From positions 1,451,950-1,515,949 of the forward strand of contig JAJEKV010000061.1 in assembly GCA_021234155.1 (NCBI GenBank): a stretch of DNA of 64,000 nucleotides, written 5' to 3'. Each line of letters starts with the position of its first letter. Positions within the stretch are counted from its first letter, which is position 1. This stretch comes from Isoetes taiwanensis (lineage: Eukaryota > Streptophyta > Lycopodiopsida > Isoetales > Isoetaceae). The translations under genes and the position numbers were made by a program. Under the pieces are notes generated by a model. The model was not told where the DNA came from. It ran no database searches and saw nothing but the letters and a program-made list of their open reading frames with translations. This document shows, piece by piece, positions 47,551 to 61,900 of the stretch.

Positions 47551-50500
47551 TAGCTGAACAAATCCTTTTGACTTGCTAAGACATCCAAGCCAACCTTACT
47601 AACTAAAAGGCAAGCTGGACTTATCAGACCCCAAAAGGGGAGGCCTTGGAGATCTAAGAAATTAAATTAATGCCAAGGTGCATCATCTTTAAACTGAATT
47701 AAAATTTACAAATTAGGGCGCACCTACATATGTTATACTGAACTATGAGATGCAAACTAGAGTAATTTAAACTGAAACTTAAACAAGATAATTATTGAAA
47801 GTGAATGAAAAGCAACCTGTAGAACCAATTGAACTACGGATGTGAACCATGCAATAATACATCTTTTACAACCTCGGGTTGCCTTATTAGTGGACTTAAT
47901 ACAAATCTGATTTGAAGGAGATACCCAAAAACCTATGGAAACTTTGAAGAATCAGAAAAGAAAACATGCCGTGACCGCAAAATTAATGCAAGGAATAATA
48001 AACTATGATTGCTCATTCAAGAATATAAAAGATCACATAATCATGTCAAACGTATTAACCATAATAAGGAAAACATGGACCATGATTTATTGCAACTCAA
48101 TCATACCATTAAATTCTTGGAATATGAGAAAAACATGTGGGGAATAAGCATTACTAAGAAAGCTTAAAGAATCAGAAATTTGGACACAGATGCCAACTTT
48201 TAATCATGAGTTATACATTGCACAAAACTAGATTGAAATGTCATAAACTGACACCAAAACAAGTGATAACAATAGTGACTCCAGTTTTCAACTCAGCGGA
48301 TGAAATGCAAACAGAAAGTTAATTACCATATGTCGCATTAAGAATTCTCACTCAAAGCGGATCGCTAACTTACCAATTGAGGTAAACCAGAAAACAAGAT
48401 TAAAGTTGTGTTCATAAGCTTGAAGAATGAATCCGTGTAAGCGACTTACTTAATGCCAAATCCACAATGCATGGGAGAAGAAAGTAGTTCGGTTACACTC
48501 GCAGAAAATGCACTTGTTAGCCTAAGAAGGGTAAAAATGCATATGCTAGCAGGTAAGCTGTGAACAACCTTGGCCTTTCGGCCCTTTACCCACAAATTAG
48601 TTTAAATCTTAAGAATAGAGAACTGTAATAAAGTGAGAAAACTGTTGACTAAAGTAGAACAACACATACTAGTGTTAAATTAGGGAGCCAGATGTTAGAA
48701 AATAATGTAACCTAAGAAGCCACAAAGAGTATAGGTCGTTGAGCAGGCTGGAAAAGCTTGAACAAAAACATAACAGAATTAATAAGTATTAGCTTTAACC
48801 ACTTGCAGGAATCATATTGATATGGGTTTATGTGTCAGCAGAATTTCCATAAGGTCATTTAATGAGCACTAAAGGATCACAACTTCAGATCCACTAATAT
48901 TAGCAATTATACTACCAACTAGGTCTCAGAGTTATTATTTAAACCTCAGAATACATAAAATACCCAAGGATCTCATCCAAAACCAGCCATCATGATAAAC
49001 CGCTTAAAAATGAGAGGTGTCATGCAAGCAAAGGAAATCTAAGTAGAACTAGAAGCAGAAGCCCATTCACTGCATTGGATCTGTTTGCTGGTTCAGAATG
49101 CAAACCATGCCAAGATTTCATGAATCAAACATGCTTATATGTCAAAATCCAGTACTAAGCAGATGTATTATGCTGACAATAATATAAACTGAAATTAAGC
49201 AAGATACCAAGCTAGACTTAGATAGATAAGCAAAAACTGGGAAGAAAATTGCAGCTCATAAGCGCCGAGGCTAAAATTGCAGCTCATAAGTACCAGGATC
49301 TAATCTGAAAATCCCTATCACATAAATATCGCCCTACAATATTGATGGGGAAACCACACTGCTGCAAATACTCCCGGATAAGACAGCAGGATGAATCATG
49401 GTATGCCATATGCCCAAAATAGATGGATTATCCTCAACTAGAGACTTAATGGAAAGGGAAATGCAATGCCAGTAAAGAAATAGGGAAAATCCTGCATGGA
49501 TCATAAGCATAAGCAATATATCAAATAGAATCATGATTGCAAAGTGCATGCTGATAATGCTTGAAAAACTCAGGCAGCCTTCTGCCAGATACAACGGTTA
49601 CATTAAATCCAACTATGGGGAGTCTAAAGAGCATAAAACAAACAAGAACACAAGCATAATAAAGGACCTGATTCGGCTGGAAGTCTTCATTATCTGGAAG
49701 CCTGGGCATAATGGCCCTTATTATGTGCACCCGCAGGCCTGCCTGCCTTGCTCATGCCTAAGAAAAAATGCGGAATATCTGATCCATCTGTCAGTATGAT
49801 CTCATGATCCGACTTGCTCCCAGAGCGTGATTACATCAGCAAAATTTGTTGAAGGCAATGCGGCAATCCAAAGCCGTCTACAGGCAGCTGAGAAGCGTCT
49901 CATATTCAGGGCTCTGTTAGCCGACAAGGGTTTGGTCCACAACTAGGTTACTTACAGAATTTGACGATCTGTTGACGTCCACAAACCATGGAATATTCCA
50001 AATGCCGGAAAAAACTTTCACACCATAGTGGTTACAATACCTCTATTAGCTTTACACAATACAATGGTTAGCTTTAACGGATCCCTTGGCAAATACCTTG
50101 GCAAATAGTGCAATGGTGCAATAAAACATTGTATCTGCAGTTAAACAATAAGGGAGACCTAACAAGAGTTAAACTGTTAGGAAAAAACAGTTAATAAATG
50201 AGTGAATCAAGACCTCCACCATCATATATTGTGTGCCCCAAAGTTACAACTTGTCCATTTTCATCTATGAAGTACCAGACACCACCTAGATACTAGCATA
50301 GTCAGGCACCAAATGGGCCAATCTATGTGCATTAAAAGCCAAAACCATTCTAATTGGCAGTCTTAATGAAGATCATACTCAGATTATAGGGGGCATCCCA
50401 TGATATAATTTAATGAGATAGTCAACAATCCACCAATCGAGGCATGTGTATACTATTCCCATCTGCATAATATGTCTATAGATACAAGCATAGTGCCATA

Positions 50501-53500
50501 GCTATATTGATTCACCAAAACAAACCCATGTGAACCCCACGCAACAAGTGAATCTTAATCCCCCTAAGCATAGTGCACACCACATTCAGGCACCAACACA
50601 TCAAAACATGTTTCAATGGCCAATCATATCATTATCCCAAATTAACATGTTGAATATAACTTTAGGACATAATCTGGCCAAGTGCGGCCAAATGTAGCAG
50701 TATGCCCTAGACTGCCCAGTGCTCAACTATAGTCAATAAACAACTTAGATAGTCTGGGGGGCATAACCCAGCAAAGAGAGCACTCCACCCGCACTAGAAT
50801 GTTTCAAGATAGATTCAGTGTCACTACTTTGAAAGAAATTATTGTGGTGCACAAAACTAGTCCCAAGAACACTAAGGGGCATCAAGATAGGTCTAATCCA
50901 GCATGAGTAAATTCATCTATAACATTATGCACTTGGGTAATCCATATGCAACCACTAATAAAAAAGGAATCAAGGGTGAGGGCCTAGCCCCTGCCAAAGG
51001 GCCATATAACAGCACTTATGCGCAGAAGAGGCCCATGCAGCATATAACCAGCATATGACCAGCACTTAAGAAATCCAAGGCAAGCTACATGACATCATTT
51101 AGAAGAAATATAAAAACATTTATCAACTATCAAGGCACAATAATTCAAACCTGGAATCTAGCAAAGGCTAGCCCTAAACTTAGCTTATATTTATATATAC
51201 CTCCCTCCTGCCGGAAGGCAGAGAAAGGTCCCATATAATGCATAAGGACGGGAGGGTCCCTATGCCATAGGGACCCCCCCTGCCAACTAATTCAATTGAT
51301 AAATTTAAACAAAACCAAATAATACACAAAGTAAATTACCAGAGTATGTACAGCTCGAATATTTTCATGAAAGATCTTGAGAGCTTTTGCCACAAATCCT
51401 CCTTTGAAGGTACTTTTGTTTTTGTGAGTTCAGAAATGTTCAATCCCAGTAAATTTGGCGCTGAGGCCAGTAGAGATATTTGGGAAATAACCCAGTAAAT
51501 TTGGATTTGGCACTGTGGCCAGAGTAAATTTATGCACAATGTAGATAAACAGCCCATGATAATAATCCTTATTTTTTCACTTTTATAGTTATATTGAATC
51601 CAAAAAATGCTGCAAAACAATATGGTAGAGGTCTCACCTTTCATCAGCTTGTAGACAGTATCTATCTTTGAGAGAAGGCCAGTAAAGATTTTGAATAAAT
51701 CCCAGTAGAAATAGGCACAAGAGCAAGATTCATTCCATTGTGTACCAGCGGCCTTAGCCTCCACACCAACTTCATCATGGTATTATGTAGGTTTGTTGTT
51801 TGACGTATTCTGCTAATTTGCCTGCTGGATGGAATCAGCAATAGTGAACAATTTGCACATAGAAGAACTGCTTTCCTGTAGTCAAATGCCATTAGGTATA
51901 ATACCAAATTGGAAAATAAGTACTCATGAGATGAACGACAAAATATAATTCCAAATATGAAACTAAGAACTCATGAACGATAGAATATCTCCAAGGCCCA
52001 CTCTGGTAAAACCAGAGACCTGAAATCGGGTATATATACTAGCCAGAACAAATCCTTTTGACTTGCTAAGACATCCAAGCCAACCTTACTAACTAAAAGG
52101 CAAGCTGGACTTATCAGACCCCAAAAGGGGAGGCCTTGGAGATCTAAGAAATTAAATTAATGCCAAGGTGCATCATCTTTAAACTGAATTAAAAATTTAC
52201 AGCCTAGGGCCGCACCTACATATGTTATACGAACTATGAGATGCAAACTAGAGTAATTTAAACTGAAACTTAAACAAGATAATTATTGAAAGTGAATGAA
52301 AAGCAACCTGTAGAACCAATTGAACTACGGATGTGAACCATGCAATAATACATCTTTTACAACCTCGGGTTGCCTTATTAGTGGACTTAATACAAATCTG
52401 ATTTGAAGGAGATACCCAAAAACCTATGGAAACTTTGAAGAATCAGAAAAGAAAACATGCCAGACTGCAAAATTAATGCAAGGAATAATAAACTATGATT
52501 GCTCATTCAGTAATATAAAGATCACATAATCATGTCAAACGTAATTAACCATAATAAGGAAAACATGGACCATGATTTACTGCAACTCAATCATACCATT
52601 AAATTCTTGGAATATGAGAAAAACATGTGGGGAATAAGCATTACTAAGAAAGCTTAAAGAATCAGAAATTTGGACACAGATGCCAACTTTTAATCATGAG
52701 TTATACATTGCACAAAACTAGATTGAAATGTCATAAACTGACACCAAAACAAGTGATAACAATAGTGACTCCAGTTTTCAACTCAGCGGATGAAATGCAA
52801 ACAGAAAGTTAATTACCATATGTCGTACAAGAATTCTGCTGCTCAAAGCAGACTGCTAACTTACCAATTGAGGTAAACCAGAAACAAGATTAAAGTTGTG
52901 TTCATAAGCTTGAAGAATGAATCCGTAAGCAGCTTACTTAATGCCAAATCCACAATGCATGGGAGAAGGTAGTTCGGTTACCTGCAGCAAAAATGCACTT
53001 GTTAGCCTAAGAAGGGTAAAAATGCATATGCTAGCAGGTAAGCTGTGAACAACCTTGGCCTTTCGGCCCTTTACCCACAAATTAGTTTAAATCTTAAGAA
53101 TAGAGAACTGTAATAAAGTGAGAAAACTGTTGACTAAAGTAGAACAACACATACTAGTGTTAAATTAGGGAGCCAGATGTTAGAAAATAATGTAACCTAA
53201 GAAGCCACAAAGAGTATAGGTCGTTGAGCAGGCTGGAAAAGCTTGAACAAAAACATAACAGAATTAATAAGTATTAGCTTTAACCACTTGCAGGAATCAT
53301 ATTGATATGGGTTTATGTGTCAGCAGAATTTCCATAAGGTCATTTAATGAGCACTAAAGGATCACAACTTCAGATCCACTAATATTAGCAATTATACTAC
53401 CAACTAGGTCTCAGAGTTATTATTTAAACCTCAGAATACATAAAATACCCAAGGATCTCATCCAAAACCAGCCATCATGATAAACCGCTTAAAAATGAGA

Positions 53501-56500
53501 GGTGTCATGCAAGCAAAGGAAATCTAAGTAGAACTAGAAGCAGAAGCCCATTCACTGCATTGGATCTGTTTGCTGGTTCAGAATGCAAACCATGCCAAGA
53601 TTTCATGAATCAAACATGCTTATATGTCAAAATCCAGTACTAAGCAGATGTATTATGCTGACAATAATATAAACTGAAATTAAGCAAGATACCAAGCTAG
53701 ACTTAGATAGATAAGCAAAAACTGGGAAGAAAATTGCAGCTCATAAGCGCCAGGGCTAAAATTGCAGCTCATAAGTACCAGGACGAATCTGAAAATCCCT
53801 ATCACATAAATATCGCCCTACAATATTGATGGGGAAACCACACTGCTGCAAATACTCCCGGATAAGACAGCAGGATGAATCATGGTATGCCATATGCCCA
53901 AAATAGATGGATTATCCTCAACTAGAGACTTAATGGAAAGGGAAATGCAATGCCAGTAAAGAAATAGGGAAAATCCTGCATGGATCATAAGCATAAGCAA
54001 TATATCAAATAGAATCATGATTGCAAAGTGCATGCTGATAATGCTTGAAAAACTCAGGCAGCCTTCTGCCAGATACAACGGTTACATTAAATCCAACTAT
54101 GGGGAGTCTAAAGAGCATAAAACAAACAAGAACACAAGCATAATAAAGGACCTGATTCGGCTGGAAGTCTTCATTATCTGGAAGCCTGGGCATAATGGCC
54201 CTTATTATGTGCACCCGCAGGCCTGCCTGCCTTGCTCATGCCTAAGAAAAAATGCGGAATATCTGATCCATCTGTCAGTATGATCTCATGATCCGACTTG
54301 CTCCCAGAGCGTGATTACATCAGCAAAATTTGTTGAAGGCAATGCGGCAATCCAAAGCCGTCTACAGGCAGCTGAGAAGCGTCTCATATTCAGGGCTCTG
54401 TTAGCCGACAAGGGTTTGGTCCACAACTAGGTTACTTACAGAATTTGACGATCTGTTGACGTCCACAAACCATGGAATATTCCAAATGCCGGAAAAAACT
54501 TTCACACCATAGTGGTTACAATACCTCTATTAGCTTTACACAATACAATGGTTAGCTTTAACGGATCCCTTGGCAAATACCTTGGCAAATAGTGCAATGG
54601 TGCAATAAAACATTGTATCTGCAGTTAAACAATAAGGGAGAGCCTAACAAGAGTTAAACTGTTAGGAAAAAACAGTTAATAAATGAGTGAATCAAGACCT
54701 CCACCATCATATATTGTGTGCCCCAAAGTTACAACTTGTCCATTTTCATCTATGAAGTACCAGACACCACCTAGATACTAGCATAGTCAGGCACCAAATG
54801 GGCCAATCTATGTGCATTAAAAGCCAAAACCATTCTAATTGGCAGTCTTAATGAAGATCATACTCAGATTATAGGGGGCATCCCATGATATAATTTAATG
54901 AGATAGTCAACAATCCACCAATCGAGGCATGTGTATACTATTCCCATCTGCATAATATGTCTATAGATACAAGCATAGTGCCATAGCTATATTGATTCAC
55001 CAAAACAAACCCATGTGAACCCCACGCAACAAGTGAATCTTAATCCCCCTAAGCATAGTGCACACCACATTCAGGCACCAACACATCAAAACATGTTTCA
55101 ATGGCCAATCATATCATTATCCCAAATTAACATGTTGAATATAACTTTAGGACATAATCCGCCAAGTGCGCCAAATGTAGCAAGATGCCCTAGGACCGCC
55201 TAAAGGCTCAACTATAGTCAATAAACAACTTAGATAGTCTGGGGGGCATAACCCAGCAAAGAGAGCACTCCACCCGCACTAGAATGTTTCAAGATAGATT
55301 CAGTGTCACTACTTTGAAAGAAATTATTGTGGTGCACAAAACTAGTCCCAAGAACACTAAGGGGCATCAAGATAGGTCTAATCCAGCATGAGTAAATTCA
55401 TCTATAACATTATGCACTTGGGTAATCCATATGCAACCACTAATAAAAAAGGAATCAAGGGCGAGGGCCTAGCCCCTGCCAAAGGGCCATATAACAGCAC
55501 TTATGCGCAGAAGAGGCCCATGCAGCATATAACCAGCATATGACCAGCACTTAAGAAATCCAAGGCAAGCTACATGACATCATTTAGAAGAAATATAAAA
55601 ACATTTATCAACTATCAAGGCACAATAATTCAAACCTGGAATCTAGCAAAGGCTAGCCCTAAACTTAGCTTATATTTATATATACCTCCCTCCTGCCGGA
55701 AGGCAGAGAAAGGTCCCATATAATGCATAAGGACGGGAGGGTCCCTATGCCATAGGGACCCCCCCTGCCAACTAATTCAATTAATAAATTTAAACAAAAC
55801 CGAATAATACGCAAAGTAAATTACCAGAGTATGTACAGCTCGAATATTTTCATGAAAGATCTTGAGAGCTTTTGCCACAAATCCTCCATTGAAGGTACTT
55901 TTGTTTTTGTGAGTTCAAAAATGTTCAATCCCAGTAAATTTGGCGCTGTGGCCAGTAGAGATATTTGGGAAATAACCCAGTAAATTTGGATTTGGCACTG
56001 TGGCCAGAGTAAATTTATGCACAATGTAGATAAGCAGCACATGATAATAATCCTTATTTTTTACTTTTATAGTTATATTGAATCCAAAAAATGCTGCAAA
56101 ACAATATGGCAGAGGTCTCACCTTTCATCAGCTTGTAGACAGTATCTATCTTTGAGAGAAGGCCAGTAAAGATTTTGGATAAATCCCAGTAGAAATAGGC
56201 ACAAGAGCAAGATTTATTCCGTTGTGTACTAGCGGCCTTAGCCTCGACAACAACTTCATCATGGTACTATGTAGGTTTGTTGTTTGAAATATTCTGATAA
56301 TTTGCCTGCTGGATGGAATCAGCAATATTGAACAATTTGCACATAGAAGAACTGCCTTCCTGTAGTCAAATGCCATTAGATATAATTCCAAATTGGAAAA
56401 TAAGAACTCATGAGATGAACGACAAAATATAATTCCAAATTGGAAACTAAGAACTCATGAGATTGAACGATAAAATATCTCCAAGGCCCACTCTGGTAAA

Positions 56501-57848
56501 ACCAGAGATCTGAAATCGGGTATATATACTAGCCAGAACAAATCCTTTTGACTTGCCAAGACATCCAAGCCAACCTTACTAACTAAAAGGCAAGCTGGAC
56601 TTATCAGACCCCAAAAGGGGAGGCCTTGGAGATTTAAGAAATTAAAATAATGCCAAGGTGCATCATCTTTAAACTGAATTAAAAATTTACAGCCTAGGGC
56701 CGCTTTTTCATTTAATGCACCTACATATGTTATACGAACAATGAGATGCAAACTAGAGCAATTTAAACTGAAACTTAAACAAGATAATTAATGAAAGTGA
56801 ATGAAAAGCAACCTGTAGAACCAAATGAACTACAGATGTGAACCATGCAATGATACATCTTTTACAACCTCGGGTTGCCTTATTAGTGGACTTAATACAA
56901 ATCTGATTTGAAAAAGATACCCAATAACCTCTGGAAACTTTGAAGAATCAGAAAAGAAAACATGCCAGACTGCAATGTAGAGAACACAAAATTAATGCAA
57001 GGAATAATAAACTATGATTGCTCATTCAATAATTTAAAGATCACATAATCATGTCAAACGTAATTTACCATAATAAGGAAAACATGGACCATGATTTACT
57101 GCAACTCAATCATACCATTAAATTCTTGGAATATGAGAAAAACATGTGGGGAATAAGCATTACTAAGAAAGCTTAAAGAATCGAAATTTGGACACGATGC
57201 CAACTTTTAATCATGAGTTATACATTGCACAAAAACTAGATTGAAATGTCATAAACCCACACCAAAACAAGTGATAACAATAGTGACTCCAGTTTTCAAC
57301 TCAATGGATGAAATGCAAAACGTAAAGTTAATTACCATATGTCGCACAAGAATTCTCACGCCAAAGCGTGATCGCTAACTTACCAATTGAGGTAAACCGT
57401 AAACAAGATTAAAGTTGTGTTCATAAGCTTGAAGAATGAACTGCGTAGCGCCTTACTCAATGCCAAATCCATTAATGCATGGGAGAAGGTAGTTTATTAC
57501 TCGCAAAGAAAAATGCACTTGTTAGCCTAAGAAGGGTAAAATGCATATGCTAAAGGTGTAAGTCAGGAATAACCTTGGCCTTTCTACCCTTTACCCACAA
57601 ATTAGTTTAAATCTTAAGAATAGAGAACTGTAATAAAGTGAGAAAACTGTTGACTAAAGTAGAACAACACATACTAGTGTTAAATTAGGGAGCCAGATGT
57701 TAGAAAATAATGTAACCTAAGAAGCCACAAAGAGTATAGGTCGCTGGAGCGGTGGAAAAAGCTTGAACAAAAACATAACCGTAATTAATAAGTATTAGCT
57801 TTAACCACTTGCAGGAATCATATTGATATGGGTTTATGTGTCAGCAGA
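47551..57848. repeat. macro tandem repeat, 4,490-bp unit, about 2.3 copies
   Basis: The segment aacaaatccttttgacttg begins at 47,557, 52,047 and 56,537, giving a period of 4,490 bp twice. Copies 1 and 2 are nearly identical for most of their length; copy 3 is more diverged and stops after about 1.3 kb. Small identical frames (for example minus 49,334-49,594 and 53,818-54,078) reflect the duplication and not selection. No gene family is recognised in the unit. Confidence 0.9.
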
Positions 57849-58268
57849 ACCGATAAAGCACGGAACCGATAAATCCAACTAGGTCACAGGTTACCCTGGA
57901 CTGGTTTTGGATGTTGAGGTCTACTCTAAGGTTTTGGTCTTGGTTTAGGCTTTGGCTTTGTATATATATAATATATATATATAATATATATATATATATT
58001 TTTTAAATTCAAATTTACAGACGCGAAACCTTTCCGTTCCCGTCGCCGAAGTTTTTCACAGACGCTAAACGGAAGGTTTAGGCGTCGCCAACCCCGAAAA
58101 AAATTTTTGCGACGCTGTTTATATTGCTCACGAAAAAAATTTCGCGACGCCATCGGTTTCAGACGCTAAATTTTTTTTCCCGCCGGCGAGGTTTTTATAT
58201 CGTTAAATACGTATTTTATTAAAAATACGTGATTTTTGACTTTATACGTCGAATTTTAATTTTGTACG
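57849..58268. other. right end of the 11-kb insertion
   Basis: A TA-rich run at about 57,960-57,998 is followed by a cluster of GCGTC/CAGACGC motifs and by the near-palindrome aatacgtattttattaaaaatacgt near 58,206-58,230 (quoted in part). No coding. Confidence 0.5.
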
Positions 58269-58512
58269 ATAGAAGATTGATGCAGCTTCTTGATGTGATC
58301 TCCAAGCTCTTCGCCCTTTCTCGCTCGACAACCCTCCCGCAGTAATCCTTCCAAGCTCCCGCCTCTTAGCTTCTCTTAGCTTCGCTTGCCAAAAGCCCTC
58401 TTTCCAACATTGCCTACATGAGCTCATGCTGCATGCATGCCACATATACAACTCATATACATACCATACACAAATGCGTATACTGAACCATTAAGTGGCC
58501 AGGTCCGTTACA
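58269..58512 (-). repeat. 5' LTR of the non-autonomous element, remaining part
   Basis: Continues the match to about 43,872-44,114 and ends at ttaca, directly before the probable target duplication ggtgg. Confidence 0.75.
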
Positions 58513-58882
58513 GGTGGCGGTGGTTCGGTTTCATAGCCTTCCTCCCACTCTGGATATTCACCATATCTCTGGCCATAGTCCTCGGTCCAAGGCCCGGATC
58601 GCCCCTCCTAACCATATCGGTGATTCTCTCCTCATATTCCCAAATGGTTTCCTCCTCAACATAGTTGGAATGAATAGAGAACATTTTGTAATTCCATTAT
58701 ATTCTAAAGTTTTAATGCTCTTGAAGAGGATGTCATAAAAAAACACACAATTCAATAATACTCCTCAAGAGAACTTTGTATTTAATAAGTAACTAAGGTA
58801 CACCATTTGTAAATATGGTCCATTCAATTGCCAATCGAAAATCCTGGAACACACATATGTATATATATAACAAAATTAGCAA

Positions 58883-58919
<37 letters not shown>

Positions 58920-61900
58920 TTTTCATAGCAAAATTAGTCTAGGAACTAGGCCCCCTCTTGATCCTTAGCCCTAAGAGGTGGTGGAGGCTACCGGTGTCGC
59001 GAAAGTAACCCTGTGGTCTACCGCGGCGTACCGCAATGATGCAACCTCCGGTGGATAGGCAACGCCAATGGGGTGCCGTGGAGGGAGCTTCATGCCCATC
59101 CAAGGCGCAATGTCCCGACCCAAGGCCGTCGGGGCAAGATCCCATCGTGACGAGTACATACGTAAACGACGATAGGGAAGCTTGTGGCCGCCGCCAGAGA
59201 GTGCACCTGAGGGCCCACCATGAAGCTTCAGCCGCCCGCCCTAGATCTCGGCTATGAAGAGGATTCTGCCCATGTCGGAAGGCCGACAAAAAGAAACGTA
59301 AGGTGGTTACCCAAAGACTTTCCTTTGGGTCTCGATGTCGCCACTTCCTTTATCCAAGTCCATGGGGACTTCTTCCTCCTTGAGCTCCCCGCTCCTCCTT
59401 CTTGTGCGCAGGTTATGGTATAAATCTTCACCCTCATCATCCGAGTCGAGGGAACCTCAACCATATTAATGTTTGGGACGCGAGGTCCCATAGCCGCGGA
59501 AGGCATCCGGGTGCAAGTTGGCGGCCGGTTCCCGCGATCACGAAGTCGCTAAGACGTAATAGAGTCTCCCGGGCTTCTAGGGTCTCCCCGACGAACCGGG
59601 CACCGGTGCACCGGAGGAAGCTCCCCAGAAGTGAAGTCGATGAAATCATCCATACAATACCCGCAAGCTCGCAGTACATGGTCTTTGCGCTATGCGCCGA
59701 ACCGCCACCACGGATACGCCCAGATAATATCATCCAAGAGAAGGTATTCCCGCCCTTGGTGATAAATAACCGGAAGGCCGCCTAACCCCGACAAGCCTAT
59801 AGATTGGTCACGGGCGCGGCGGGTAGCTCCTCCGCTTAGCTCTTCCAACGCAAAGTCGCCTATTCCTATATGCTCGCTATCCCCCTCCTGAGGATTCCTA
59901 GCTTGCCCTTTCTCGGTCGGGGGTCTCATCCTCCACGCATTGGTCCATGAGGATGGCTAATGCAAAAGTAGCTTCCGTGATATCGCCGCCTCGATGCCGG
60001 ACCACCGGTAGGTGTTTACCCCATCGGAAAGTTTCCCCTTCAAGACGCCATAAGCATGTGTGTCCCCGCCAGCATCTCGCCAACTATCTCCCCGCTTCAA
60101 ATACAAGTGGGAAGGATCCCCTGTAGGAATACACGCAGGAAGCATTTCCTCCATGTAAAGTCAAGGAATCCGGGCGTAGTCCCGATGCCGCCGCATATTG
60201 GCAAGGAGATCTATGCTGGCATAGCAAAGGCTGCAAAGAGTCGGCGGGAACCTCGGTGGGATCCCATTTCTCCATCAAGGTACCAAGCAAAGAAGGTCTG
60301 CGGCGGCAAACCATGGCGCTAGAAGGGAGGAGAGAGGGAAAAGAAGCGCTTAAAATAACCTTACAAATTCCTTTAAACCCTTTTATTAAAGCCGACGCCA
60401 AGATTTTATTTTAAATTTAACATAAAAAACATTAAACTTTTAATTCAAAATAAAAGCCTCTTTATTAATTATCACAAAAAATTATGTACAAATGCGGATC
60501 CCCGCAAGTAGGCTAAGGTTGCTCCCCCGCATCCTACTTCGGCGAGGGCTAAATCCTTAGGCATTATGGTGACCCTCTTTGCGCGGATAGCGCAAAGGTT
60601 GGCGCCACCAAAAGTGCCACCAAGTAGGCTTCAGCAGCCTCTTGAGCGCCAAAATTGCAAAGGTCCGAAACGGAGATCGGGTCTTAAATTGTCGCGGCGA
60701 TCTCCCCGTACCTCTCCGAAAAAGGTAGCTCCCCATCGGAAGTCCGGTGGACTTCTGAAATTTGGCGGATCTCCCCGCGAATGCCATCTTACAAGTCGAA
60801 CCATTGTATGAGGCTTCCGGGCCCCCCTTGTGCCCGGGCTTCTAAAGCGGCCCCGCCGATGATGCCGCCGCACCGTCTTAGCCCCCCCGTACGGAGTTGT
60901 CCACTTCGCCGCCCTCCGGTCGGAGATGGTCTTCTTCCCAAAAGCCCCGCCAGGTCCTTAACTTATCCTTGTATTGACCGGGCCGGGCCTTATGGGCGAC
61001 TCCCCTTCCTCCGGAGCTTAATCTGCCCGATGCATCGGTTTTGGTTTGGGCCACTCCCAGATGCTCCTCCATCTTGCTGGTCCCTCCGGTCTTGCCGGCC
61101 CCGGCTCCTCCCGTTCAAGCTTTTCCCGTTTCTCTCCCGCCCTCCTCGAGATCTTCCTCCGGATCTGAAAGCAAAAAGTTGGGTCGCTGCCCACCATTAA
61201 GTTCGGCATGGTACCGGGGGGTCGCAGACCATGTCTATCCGAATGGTTATCGATAGTCTATACTTCGATATCGGGATTTTCTCCCCATATAGAACTGCTG
61301 GAATCCTCATCCCAAATGCAGATGGGGGAACCTCAATGGCTCTGCCATCAATGACGCCAAAGCCATCCCCCGAGGTACCGTGAGATTCCCTCCCACCTGC
61401 CGTCAGATTCCGCCTCTCAATCTCCCTATGATCATCTTCCCGGCCAAACCCCTAATACGGTGGCCTACATCCCGATATCTTCTTCCTCTCAGATGGCCTT
61501 CCCCCGCCGAGGATAAAATTTAATGAGCATCATGACCATGTCGTTTGCTCAACAATGGTATAGGAGAGTCGGGCTAAGGTTCACCGGATCAAGAATGGTT
61601 CTCGAGAAGTGATAGATAGGATATGGAATCCTATCGTTGTTCTCAAACCTGTTTACCAGCTCATCTAACAATATATCAATGAGGGTTGGGTCGGTAGCCA
61701 TGTGCTTAGCAATCATGGCGTAGATCTCCACGATGCTCAAGGTAGTTGATCCCGGAGCTCTTTTGGTGATGGCCATAGCGGATAGTGAGGCGTCAAGGCA
61801 AAGAGGATGGCAAAGGGGCGCTAAGATGCACAAGGCACAAGGGCGCAAGAGCAAGGTCCGTCCGTATGGCGATGGCGAGGGCTGCTCAAAGCGGTTGGAG

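Noticed and set aside
49334-54283. Identical small frames repeated 4.5 kb apart, apparently conserved
   Set aside because: The DNA itself is duplicated and nearly identical, so conservation does not show selection; overlapping frames are equally preserved on both strands.
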